Shown: piece after piece, positions 15,448-22,497 of the stretch
Numbering within the stretch: position 1 is the stretch's first letter
Layout: each line of letters opens with the position of its first letter
Assembly: GCA_964414205.1 (NCBI GenBank)
Contig: CAYPVP010000013.1
Coordinates: 1-26,732, forward strand
Direction of reading: 5' to 3'
Source: STD2-102 sp964414205
GTDB lineage: Bacteria; Bacillota; Clostridia; Christensenellales; CAG-917
Length of the DNA stretch: 26,732 nucleotides
Position numbers and translations under genes: made by a program
The notes under the pieces: model-generated
Databases searched by the model: none
The model's input: the letters and a program-made list of their open reading frames with translations, nothing else
What the model was told of the DNA's origin: nothing

Positions 15448-16690
15448 ATTTTCCACCAACTTTTAAGAAATCTTCAAAAAACTTTGGATACGATTTTTTG
15501 ACACAGCCAACAGACAAAATTTTAACTTTTTGACAAACCGAACCAAGCACTGCAAGACTCATGACAATTCTATGGTCATTTTCGCCATACATTGTCAAGT
15601 TTTGTGGTTTTCCGCCACGAATTTGCAATGTGTCATCAAAAAAGAACATTTTGATTCCAGCCTTTTTCAGCATAATCATTATGGCTTCAAGCCTGTCACA
15701 TTCTTTAAATTTCAATCTTTCGACATCATAGATTGTTGACACTCCATTTGCAACTGCCATTGCAACAACCAAAACAGGAATTATGTCAGGGCAATCCATT
15801 GCAGACATTGTCACGGCTGAAAGTTTTGACTTTTCAATAGTGACTCTGTTTTCTTCACGAATGATTTTTGCGCCCATCTTTTCCAAAATGTTGAGCACAA
15901 CCCTGTCGCCTTGCGTTGAATCCATTTTCATTCCTTCAATGGTGACCTTTCCTGCAATCGCACCCAGCACAGCAAAAAAACTTGCACTTGACCAGTCGCC
16001 CTCAACGGTATATTCGCCTTTTGACACAAATTTTTGTCCACCTTTGATAAAGAATGAATTTCCTTCTTTTTCTATCACAATGCCAAAATCTTTCAAAACG
16101 TCAAGAGTCAATTCGATATAACTTTTTGAAGCCACAGTTCCAACAACTTCAACAACGCTGTCGCCATCAAGCAACGGAAGTGCAAAAAGCAAACCCGTGA
16201 CATATTGCGAACTGACAACGCCACCAATAACAAATTTTCCACTTTGCAATTTGTTTCTAAGTTCAAGTGGAATTCTTCTTGAATTGACTTCAACGCCATG
16301 GTTTTCCAAAACATCAATCATTGTTTCAATTGGTCTGAAAGGCAATCTGCCCTCTCCATCAAATCGTGCAGAAACTCCAAGTGCCGAAACAAGAGGCAAC
16401 ATAAATCGCAATGTTGAACCACTTTCTTTGGCATCAATTTCAACTTGTTCAACTGGCAAATTTGAAATTGGAGTGATTTTCATTTTGTCGCTTGCAATCT
16501 TTTCAAACTTTGCACCAAGCGCCGTCAGTGCATTCATTGTGGCAGTGACATCTTCTCCAAGCAAAACTCCATTTACAATTGTTTCTTTGTCTGAAAGTGC
16601 CGAAGCAATCAAAATTCTGTGTGCTATTGATTTTGAAGCAGGAACTTTGACAGTTCCATTGATTTCTGAACCATTTACAATGACATCCAT
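15431..16690 (-). CDS. aroA: 5-enolpyruvylshikimate-3-phosphate synthase
   Basis: This 419-residue EPSP synthase condenses shikimate 3-phosphate with PEP. Seen motifs are VKVPASKSIAHR (residues 14-25), ESGSTLRF (89-96), GRLPFRP (114-120), GDWSSASFF, and DCPDIIPVLVVAMA with the catalytic Asp. ERLKFKECDRLEA and DHRIVMSLA follow near the C terminus. It overlaps aroB by 16 bases and aroC by 17, which implies tight translational coupling. Length is normal and no key motif is missing. Confidence 0.97.
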   Translation of the reverse strand: MDVIVNGSEINGTVKVPASKSIAHRILIASALSDKETIVNGVLLGEDVTATMNALTALGAKFEKIASDKMKITPISNLPVEQVEIDAKESGSTLRFMLPLVSALGVSARFDGEGRLPFRPIETMIDVLENHGVEVNSRRIPLELRNKLQSGKFVIGGVVSSQYVTGLLFALPLLDGDSVVEVVGTVASKSYIELTLDVLKDFGIVIEKEGNSFFIKGGQKFVSKGEYTVEGDWSSASFFAVLGAIAGKVTIEGMKMDSTQGDRVVLNILEKMGAKIIREENRVTIEKSKLSAVTMSAMDCPDIIPVLVVAMAVANGVSTIYDVERLKFKECDRLEAIMIMLKKAGIKMFFFDDTLQIRGGKPQNLTMYGENDHRIVMSLAVLGSVCQKVKILSVGCVKKSYPKFFEDFLKVGGKYENSL

Positions 16691-17733
16691 GACATTTTCT
16701 CCTTCAAGTCTTCAATTTTTATTTTTTCTATTTTACAATTTCCAAAAGCATGAGGAACAATCAGTGAAACTTCTCCTTGACTGTCAGATTTTTTGTCCAT
16801 TTTAACTGCTTCCACAATTTTTGTCACACTGCTTTCAACTTTCAAATCAAAATGATATTTTTCAAACATTTTCATCAGTTTTTGCATTTCTGCCTTTGAC
16901 AACTTGTCCTCATTCACAGCAAAATTTGCAATCAAATTCATTCCTTTTGCAACTGCCAAACCGTGTGGAATTTGAAAGTTTGAAAGTTGTTCAATCGCAT
17001 GCCCAAAAGTATGTCCAAGATTGAGCAATTTGCGTTGTCCATTTTCACATTCATCTTTTTCAACAATTTGCTTTTTTGCAATCACACAGAGTTCCACAAA
17101 TCTTTCAATGTTGCTCTCATCAAGCCCTTTTGTCAAAATGGTTTCAAGTTCGCCACCATTCAAAACAGCATATTTGATTCCTTCTGCAATTCCATTTTTC
17201 CAATCAACATCTTTCAATGTGGACAATGTCAAAGTGTCGCACAAAACAAGAGATGGTTGATGAAAAGCCCCAAGCAAATTTTTGCCTGTCGGCAAATCAA
17301 CACCAGTTTTTCCACCAACAGAGGCATCAACCATTGCAAGCAATGTTGTTGGAACGCTTACATAGTCAATTCCTCTCATGTATGTTGCCGATGCAAACCC
17401 TGCAATGTCAGTCACAATTCCACCACCAACAGCAACAACAATGTCATCACGACAAAATTTGTTTTTTTCAAGCATAGAAATGACTTTCAAAAATTGCGAT
17501 GGTGTTTTGTTTTCTTCTCCATTTTTCAAAACGCAAGAAAATGTTTCAAAACTTGAATTTTTCAACGCTAGCAAAACCTTTTCAAGCCATAGTTTTTCAA
17601 CATTGTCATCAGTGACAACCAAAATCTTTTTTTTGCCTTTAAGTTGCAAAATCAAATTTCCAAGACTAGCAATTCCACCTTTTTCAATGATGACTTCATA
17701 TTTATGATTGGTGTTTATCTCAACATTAGTCAT
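16675..17733 (-). CDS. aroB: 3-dehydroquinate synthase
   Basis: This 352-residue NAD- and metal-dependent enzyme closes DAHP to 3-dehydroquinate. Its centre is VAVGGGIVTDIAGFASATYMRGIDYVSVPTT, followed by DASVGGKTGVD, KNLLGAFHQP and the metal-binding His motif NLGHTFGHAIE, with a further His in IPHGLAVAKG. It overlaps tyrA by 8 bases and has GGAG just before its AUG. Length and motifs are normal. Confidence 0.97.
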   Translation of the reverse strand: MTNVEINTNHKYEVIIEKGGIASLGNLILQLKGKKKILVVTDDNVEKLWLEKVLLALKNSSFETFSCVLKNGEENKTPSQFLKVISMLEKNKFCRDDIVVAVGGGIVTDIAGFASATYMRGIDYVSVPTTLLAMVDASVGGKTGVDLPTGKNLLGAFHQPSLVLCDTLTLSTLKDVDWKNGIAEGIKYAVLNGGELETILTKGLDESNIERFVELCVIAKKQIVEKDECENGQRKLLNLGHTFGHAIEQLSNFQIPHGLAVAKGMNLIANFAVNEDKLSKAEMQKLMKMFEKYHFDLKVESSVTKIVEAVKMDKKSDSQGEVSLIVPHAFGNCKIEKIKIEDLKEKMSWMSL

Positions 17734-18589
17734 TTTTTCTCCTGTTTCGACGGTTCAATTCGGCAAGTTCTTTCATTTTTGTTCCGTCATTCAAAATGTT
17801 TTCAAGTTCGCTCCTGTTTCCATTTTGAATGGCATTCTTCAATTCTGCAATGTTTTTTTCAAAAATTTCTATTTCTTCAAGCAAAAAATCTTTGTTTTCC
17901 AAAAAAAGTTCTGTCCACATTTCGCCATTCAATTTTGAAACCCTTGTCATATCTCTAAAACTTCCTGCTGAAAACCCAGAATGTTTTTCTGCAAGTGGGT
18001 TTCTTATGTAGGCATTTGAAATGACATGTGCAAGTTGTGATGTATAGGCAATCATTTTGTCATGTTCTTCTGCTGTGGCAATTTGCACACCCTCTGCACC
18101 AATTTGCAAAAACAAAGATTTCAAATCGGCAACAACTTGAATTGGTGTGTCATCAAGTGGAGTCACAACAAAATAGGAATGTTCAAACAATGTTGCCATT
18201 GAATGAGAAATTCCACTAAATTCTCTGCCAGCCATTGGGTGAACACCGACAAAATTCAAATGGGAAAATTTGGCAAACAAACTTTGCATTTCTTCAAAAA
18301 CTTCTCTTTTGTTGCCTGCGAAATCAATGATTGTTGCACCATTTTTGAGTTTTGGAGCAATTTCTTTCATCATTTTCAAAACATCTTTTGGGCACAGTGC
18401 AAGAACAACCAAATCAATTTCTGTCAAATCTTTTTCTGTCAATCTGAAAGTGCAAGCAGAAAGCAATTCTGCCTTAGCAAGCACATTATCATTCAAATCT
18501 GTCCCATAAACTTCATGTTCGGTGTTTTTCAAGACAGCACGCCCAAACGAACCACCCATCAAACCCATTCCAAAAATTGCAATTTTCAT
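17726..18589 (-). CDS. tyrA: Prephenate dehydrogenase (no ACT domain)
   Basis: This 287-residue enzyme oxidatively decarboxylates prephenate to 4-hydroxyphenylpyruvate with NAD(P). It has the Rossmann loop FGMGLMGGSFGRA (residues 5-17), LVVLALCPKDVL, IIDFAGNKREV, the signature HPMAGREFSGISHSM and SFRDMTRVS. It lacks a C-terminal ACT domain, so feedback control by Tyr may be weak or act elsewhere. This fits an operon controlled by attenuation at Tyr/Phe codons. It starts seven bases after aroF, with its AGGTG site overlapping the aroF stop. Confidence 0.96.
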   Translation of the reverse strand: MKIAIFGMGLMGGSFGRAVLKNTEHEVYGTDLNDNVLAKAELLSACTFRLTEKDLTEIDLVVLALCPKDVLKMMKEIAPKLKNGATIIDFAGNKREVFEEMQSLFAKFSHLNFVGVHPMAGREFSGISHSMATLFEHSYFVVTPLDDTPIQVVADLKSLFLQIGAEGVQIATAEEHDKMIAYTSQLAHVISNAYIRNPLAEKHSGFSAGSFRDMTRVSKLNGEMWTELFLENKDFLLEEIEIFEKNIAELKNAIQNGNRSELENILNDGTKMKELAELNRRNRRKND

Positions 18590-18596
18590 TTTTCAC

Positions 18597-19610
18597 CTAG
18601 TCCAAAACTTTTTCTGCAATAGGGAGCATTGCTTTGACTTTGACAACAACATCTTCAAATTGTTCAGGTTTGAGTGATTGTGGTCCATCACAAAGAGCAT
18701 GAGCAGGGTCATTGTGAACTTCAATCATAAGTCCATCACTGCCAGCACCAACAGATGCAAGCGACATTGGTTTGACAAGGCGAGCAATTCCACTTGCGTG
18801 ACTTGGGTCAACAATGACAGGCAAGTGAGTTCTTTCTTTCAAAATTGGAATTGCTGACAAATCAAGAGTGTTTCGTGTGTATGGTTCGTACGTTCTGATT
18901 CCTCTTTCGCACAAAATGACTTTTGAGTTTCCACCAGCCATGATATATTCTGCACTCATGAGCCATTCTTCAATTGTTGATGCAAGTCCTCTTTTCAGCA
19001 AAATTGGCTTGTCAATTTTTCCAAGTTCTTTCAGCATTTCAAAGTTTTGCATGTTTCTTGCACCAACTTGAATGACATCTACATCTTGAAATGAATCCAA
19101 ATATTTTTCACTCATCAACTCTGTGACAATTGGAAGTCCTGTTTCTTGCTTTGCTGTTTTCAAAAATTCTAGTCCCATTTCTCTCAACCCTTGAAAAGCA
19201 TATGGTGAAGTTCTTGGCTTGAAAGCACCACCACGCAAAAGTGTTGCACCTGCTTTTTTGACAGCCTTTGCAATTTCAACAACTTGCTTTTCCGATTCAA
19301 CCGAGCAAGGGCCTGCAATGATTTGAAAATGATTTCCACCAAATTTGTGGCCACTGACATCAACAATCGAGTCTGCTGGGTGAAACTTTCTATTTGCATT
19401 TTTGTATGGTTCTTGAATCCGATTGACACTTTCAACAATGTCAAGTGAGCGAATCAAATCAATGTCCACTTTTGAAGTGTCACCAATCAGTCCAACCACC
19501 GTGGAATTTTCACCTTCACTCATGTGAATTCCAAGACCTAAACTTTTTATCCAATTTGTCAAATTTTCAACTTGCTTTGGATTTTGATTTTTTTTGATTA
19601 CAACAATCAT
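18597..19610 (-). CDS. aroF: DAHP synthase, type I-beta with N-terminal regulatory domain
   Basis: This 337-residue 3-deoxy-7-phosphoheptulonate synthase condenses PEP and erythrose 4-phosphate, the committed step. Residues 1-65 form a ferredoxin-like/ACT-type domain (IVVIKKNQNPKQ...). The catalytic barrel follows with IIAGPCSVES, FKPRTSPYAFQG, LLKRGLASTIEEWLMSAEYI, ILCERGIRTYEPYTRNTLDLSAIP and VIVDPSHASG. The AUG at 19610 is preferred: AGGTGG lies 5 bases upstream, and the GUG three codons earlier overlaps that site. It is the first structural gene of the aro operon and follows the attenuator by about 60 bases. Confidence 0.96.
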   Translation of the reverse strand: MIVVIKKNQNPKQVENLTNWIKSLGLGIHMSEGENSTVVGLIGDTSKVDIDLIRSLDIVESVNRIQEPYKNANRKFHPADSIVDVSGHKFGGNHFQIIAGPCSVESEKQVVEIAKAVKKAGATLLRGGAFKPRTSPYAFQGLREMGLEFLKTAKQETGLPIVTELMSEKYLDSFQDVDVIQVGARNMQNFEMLKELGKIDKPILLKRGLASTIEEWLMSAEYIMAGGNSKVILCERGIRTYEPYTRNTLDLSAIPILKERTHLPVIVDPSHASGIARLVKPMSLASVGAGSDGLMIEVHNDPAHALCDGPQSLKPEQFEDVVVKVKAMLPIAEKVLD

Positions 19611-19621
19611 TTTGACCACCT

Positions 19622-19640
19622 TTGAATGCTAGCCATTCAA
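19622..19640 (-). promoter_or_regulatory. Hairpin next to the aroF ribosome site
   Basis: TTGAATG and CATTCAA pair around a GCTAG loop, and the AGGTGG ribosome site begins directly after it. It could tune aroF translation or protect the processed mRNA end. The arms are only 7 bp. Confidence 0.45.
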
Positions 19641-19672
19641 CCCTATTATTTCTTTTATTGTGTTTCTAAAAC

Positions 19673-19708
19673 AAAAAACGCTGATTAGGTTTGACCAATC
19701 AGCGTTTT
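19673..19708 (-). terminator. Attenuator terminator of the aro operon
   Basis: On the minus strand AAAACGCUGAUU-GG, loop UCAAA, CC, one bulged U and AAUCAGCGUUUU form a 14-bp stem followed by a six-U run. It lies between the leader peptide and aroF, inside the transcript of the promoter at 19834-19863, so it must act as a conditional terminator. Confidence 0.93.
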
Positions 19709-19740
19709 AGTATCAAAATTTCACTACGCCAAAAAGGTCA
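19692..19740 (-). promoter_or_regulatory. Antiterminator (region 2:3) of the aro attenuator
   Basis: The leader stop region UGACC (19740-19736) can pair with GGUCA in the terminator loop arm (19696-19692). GGCGU can pair with ACGCU of the terminator 5' arm, and AGUG with UACU between them. These 14 pairs exclude the terminator. In turn GUAGUGAAA can pair with UUUUACUAC of the Tyr/Phe codons (9 bp, one G-U), the expected region 1:2 hairpin. Confidence 0.75.
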
Positions 19741-19803
19741 CATTTTGCTTGCGACATAAAAGTAGTAAAAATAGTAGTTGTTTGAAATCAACAAATTTTT
19801 CAT
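19738..19803 (-). CDS. Aro operon leader peptide with seven consecutive Tyr/Phe codons
   Basis: This 21-residue ORF has a good site (AAGGAAAAG) before AUG 19803. It reads MKNLLISN, then NYYFYYFY, then VASKM and UGA. The seven aromatic codons in a row (TAC TAT TTT TAC TAC TTT TAT, residues 10-16) match the end products of the operon it precedes, Phe and Tyr; there is no Trp codon. A stalled ribosome on these codons would cover region 1 and free region 2 to form the antiterminator. A ribosome reaching UGA would cover region 2 and allow termination. This is the classic design of phe/trp-type attenuators. The product itself should have no function. Confidence 0.92.
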   Translation of the reverse strand: MKNLLISNNYYFYYFYVASKM

Positions 19804-19833
19804 ATCTTTTCCTTTTTGACTTTCAATAACAAA

Positions 19834-19863
19834 ATTATAAAACCGTTTGCAACAATTTGTCAA
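19834..19863 (-). promoter_or_regulatory. Consensus promoter of the aro operon
   Basis: TTGACA (19863-19858), an 18-base spacer and TATAAT (19839-19834) are both perfect hexamers. The start would lie near 19827, giving a leader RNA of about 215 bases before aroF. It begins ten bases after the hydA stop, so hydA and aro are separate units unless there is read-through. Confidence 0.9.
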
Positions 19864-19873
19864 CACAAATTTC

Positions 19874-21319
19874 TCAAATGTTTTCTTTTGAAGTTTTTTG
19901 TATCACTTCAATCGCATCCAAAATGGTTTTTTCTTTTGCCAAATCGCCATATTTGTCAACATCGTTTTTGTTTTTGTCACCATGAGTCAGGCAACCTGCA
20001 CCACCAATGCAACCATTGACACAAGCCATTCCTTCAATGAAGTTGACATCTCTCAAACCTCTTTTTGCTTTCAAAAGTGCAAGTTTGCATGCTTCAATTC
20101 CGTCACAAGCAGTTGGTTTCACCTCAAATGTTGAGCCTTGCTCATGAAGTGCTTCAACGACAGCCTCTGAAAGTCCTCCTGTTCTTGCAAATGTTCTTCC
20201 AAACTTTGAAGCATTGTCAAGGACGCTTTCTTCAAGTGTGGCAATGTCAATCTCCCTACTGTCAAACAGTGCTTGCAATTCATTGAAAGTCAAAACGCAG
20301 TCAATGAATGGTGCAATTTCAGGCTTTTGAAATTCCATTTTTTTTGCCGTGCATGGTCCAATGAAAACAACTTTTGCATTCTCATCTGTTTCTTTCACAT
20401 ATTTTGCGATTGTTGCAGCAGGTGACAAATTTGTTGAAACATTATCTTTCATTTCAGGGAATTGTTTTTCAACAAAATTTACAAATGCAGGACAGCATGA
20501 TGATGTCAAAAAGCCTTTTTCTTCAAGTTCTTTTGCCTCTGCCCATGCCACCAAATCAGCCCCAAGTGCAGCCTCAATCACTGTGTGAAAACCAAGAATT
20601 TTTAGTCCAGAAATGACTTGTCCCAATTTTGCAAAATGAAATTGGCTTGAAATTGCAGGCGCAACAACAGCATATGCTTTGACTTTTTCAATTTTTCCTG
20701 CTTCTTTCAAAATGTTGATTGCATCCAAAATGAACGACTTGTCAGTGATTGCACCAAAAGGACATTGATAGACACATGCGCCACAACTGATACATTTTTC
20801 ATTGTTGATTTTTGCTCCACCTGTTTCTTCATCAACGGTGATTGCTTTGACTTTGCAAGAAGATTCACAAGGTCGTTTGTTGTTGACAATTGCCGAATAT
20901 GGACAAACTTTTGCACATGCACCACAACCCACGCATTTGCTTTTGTCTATGTATGCTTTTTGATTGTGGTCAAAAGTGATTGCACCTCTTTTGCAAACGC
21001 TTTCGCAACGGTGTGCCAAACAGCCTCTGCAAGCATTTGAAACTTCATAGCCTCCTGCTGGGCAGTCATCACAAGCAATGTCAATGACTTCAATGACATT
21101 AGGGTTTGATTTGTCGCCACCACACGCCATTTTTACACGGCGAGACAAAATTGCTCTTTCTTTATAGACACAGCATCTCATTGTAGGAACTTTTCCAGGA
21201 ACAATCATTCTTGGAATGTCTGTCATTTTTTCTATCAATTGGTCATCAAAAGCAAGTTTTGCAACTTCACGCAAAACTTTGAAATTCAAATATTGAACTT
21301 TTGTTTCAAATTCCCTCAT
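19874..21319 (-). CDS. hydA: [FeFe]-hydrogenase, monomeric, ferredoxin-type (group B-like)
   Basis: This 481-residue cytoplasmic enzyme interconverts protons and H2 with electrons from ferredoxin. N-terminal Fe-S motifs lie at about residues 97-109 (CRGCLAHRCESVC), 129-139 (CVGCGACAKVC) with CESSC at 151-155, and 176-186 (CISCGACVYQC). The H-cluster motifs are complete: L1 TSSCCPAF (272-279) keeps the proton-transfer Cys, L2 is GPCTAKKME (321-329), and L3 is EGMACVNGCIGGAGC (429-443). There is no 2Fe-2S domain and no small-subunit tail. It follows the phosphatase gene by 11 bases, with AGGAG overlapping that stop, so it is co-expressed with the sensory pair upstream. The maturases HydEFG are not in the window. 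Confidence 0.93.
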   Translation of the reverse strand: MREFETKVQYLNFKVLREVAKLAFDDQLIEKMTDIPRMIVPGKVPTMRCCVYKERAILSRRVKMACGGDKSNPNVIEVIDIACDDCPAGGYEVSNACRGCLAHRCESVCKRGAITFDHNQKAYIDKSKCVGCGACAKVCPYSAIVNNKRPCESSCKVKAITVDEETGGAKINNEKCISCGACVYQCPFGAITDKSFILDAINILKEAGKIEKVKAYAVVAPAISSQFHFAKLGQVISGLKILGFHTVIEAALGADLVAWAEAKELEEKGFLTSSCCPAFVNFVEKQFPEMKDNVSTNLSPAATIAKYVKETDENAKVVFIGPCTAKKMEFQKPEIAPFIDCVLTFNELQALFDSREIDIATLEESVLDNASKFGRTFARTGGLSEAVVEALHEQGSTFEVKPTACDGIEACKLALLKAKRGLRDVNFIEGMACVNGCIGGAGCLTHGDKNKNDVDKYGDLAKEKTILDAIEVIQKTSKENI

Positions 21320-21330
21320 TAGTATCTCTC

Positions 21331-22497
21331 CTAGGCATAAAAAATTTCCACAATTTTGCCCATCTTTTTCAAATTGTTTGCCAAATTGTCCACAAGTCGT
21401 GACTTTAAATCGGGGTCAATCGGCAAATTTCTGTGTGCCTTGTTCATCGCTTGTCCAACATAGAATGTGACATGCGTTGCATCTTCAAACAGCATTTCAG
21501 CCAGCATTGATGCTCCATCTTTTTTGTTTTCAAAATGTTTTGGAGTCAAATCACATGGCGACAAATATCTTTCTGAAATTTCAAGCACTTTGTTCAGGGT
21601 CAAAACGCCCTCAGTTGTCAAATCAATTCCTTTGATGAAACCAATTGGAGGAATGTCTTTGTCCATATATTCAACAGATGTTTTGACTTCTTCATTCAAA
21701 AACCTTGCAACCATTTGCGAACTCGAACCACCACACACAATTTTTTTGCCATCGCCTTCCAAAAACTTTGAAACGACAAATTCATCTTGCATTCTGTTTA
21801 CTGGTGGTCCAACCAAAAGTTTGACCGAAAGTGGTTTTTTGATTTTTACAACTGCAACTGTTGTATCATCTCCTGGTTCATCAACATACAAGTCATTGCA
21901 GGACGCCGCCAATAGCCAAGCAGTGCATCTTGCACTCATCGACTTTTTGAAAACTTTGTCCAAATGTTGCATGATTTTGTCCCTTGTCCAACCAAAGTTC
22001 AAAACTTTGCCAATGCCTGCATGAATGACTCCGTCGCTCATCATAACAACGAGGTCATCAGGTTGTAGTTCCAAGTTTGTTTTATAGACAATCTTGCCCA
22101 AAATGTCAAGCCTTTCACGCTGGAAGTTCTCACATTTGCCGTTTCTAATCAAAATGGCCTCAGGATTGTCAAATTCAAGCAAAAAGCCTTTGCCATTCAC
22201 ATTCAAATGAACAACTGAAAATGTTGAATAGGCAACGCCGATGACCGAACAAACGGGCAATGATTGAATGATTGTTTCCAAGCAATCTTCAATGCCGATG
22301 TTGTTTGAAACCATTGTGCAAAGAATTTTTGATGTAAGTGTTGCCAAAATGTTTGCTTTGACACCACTGCCAAGCCCATCAGACAACACCAAAGTTGTGA
22401 AATCTCCATCAATTCTTGCTTCAACTTTATCTCCACAGAGTTCCTCGCCCTTTTTGTTCAAAGAAGTGAACCCCGTTTCTACAAAACAAGGCATCAC
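21331..22497 (-). CDS. SpoIIE/PP2C-family serine phosphatase
   Basis: This 388-residue protein has the metal-binding Asp motifs of the SpoIIE/RsbU PP2C fold: CGDKVE (Asp23), VLSDGLGSGVKA (residues 38-48), MMSDGVIHAG near 170 and GDDTTVAVVKI near 212. An extra ~160-residue C-terminal part has no family I recognise. The start is GUG at 22497, 7 bases from AAGGAG; the AUG at the next codon, overlapping the HydS stop, is also possible. Its place between a PAS-type sensory hydrogenase and a catalytic hydrogenase suggests that it relays an H2 or redox signal by dephosphorylating a partner. No matching kinase or anti-sigma factor is in the window. The enzyme class is firm; the role is inferred. Confidence 0.9.
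   Translation of the reverse strand: MMPCFVETGFTSLNKKGEELCGDKVEARIDGDFTTLVLSDGLGSGVKANILATLTSKILCTMVSNNIGIEDCLETIIQSLPVCSVIGVAYSTFSVVHLNVNGKGFLLEFDNPEAILIRNGKCENFQRERLDILGKIVYKTNLELQPDDLVVMMSDGVIHAGIGKVLNFGWTRDKIMQHLDKVFKKSMSARCTAWLLAASCNDLYVDEPGDDTTVAVVKIKKPLSVKLLVGPPVNRMQDEFVVSKFLEGDGKKIVCGGSSSQMVARFLNEEVKTSVEYMDKDIPPIGFIKGIDLTTEGVLTLNKVLEISERYLSPCDLTPKHFENKKDGASMLAEMLFEDATHVTFYVGQAMNKAHRNLPIDPDLKSRLVDNLANNLKKMGKIVEIFYA

Noticed and set aside
19620..19833. T-box riboswitch upstream of aroF
   Set aside because: No T-box consensus (AGGGUGGNACCGCG-like) or specifier stem is visible; a leader peptide with aromatic codons explains the terminator better.
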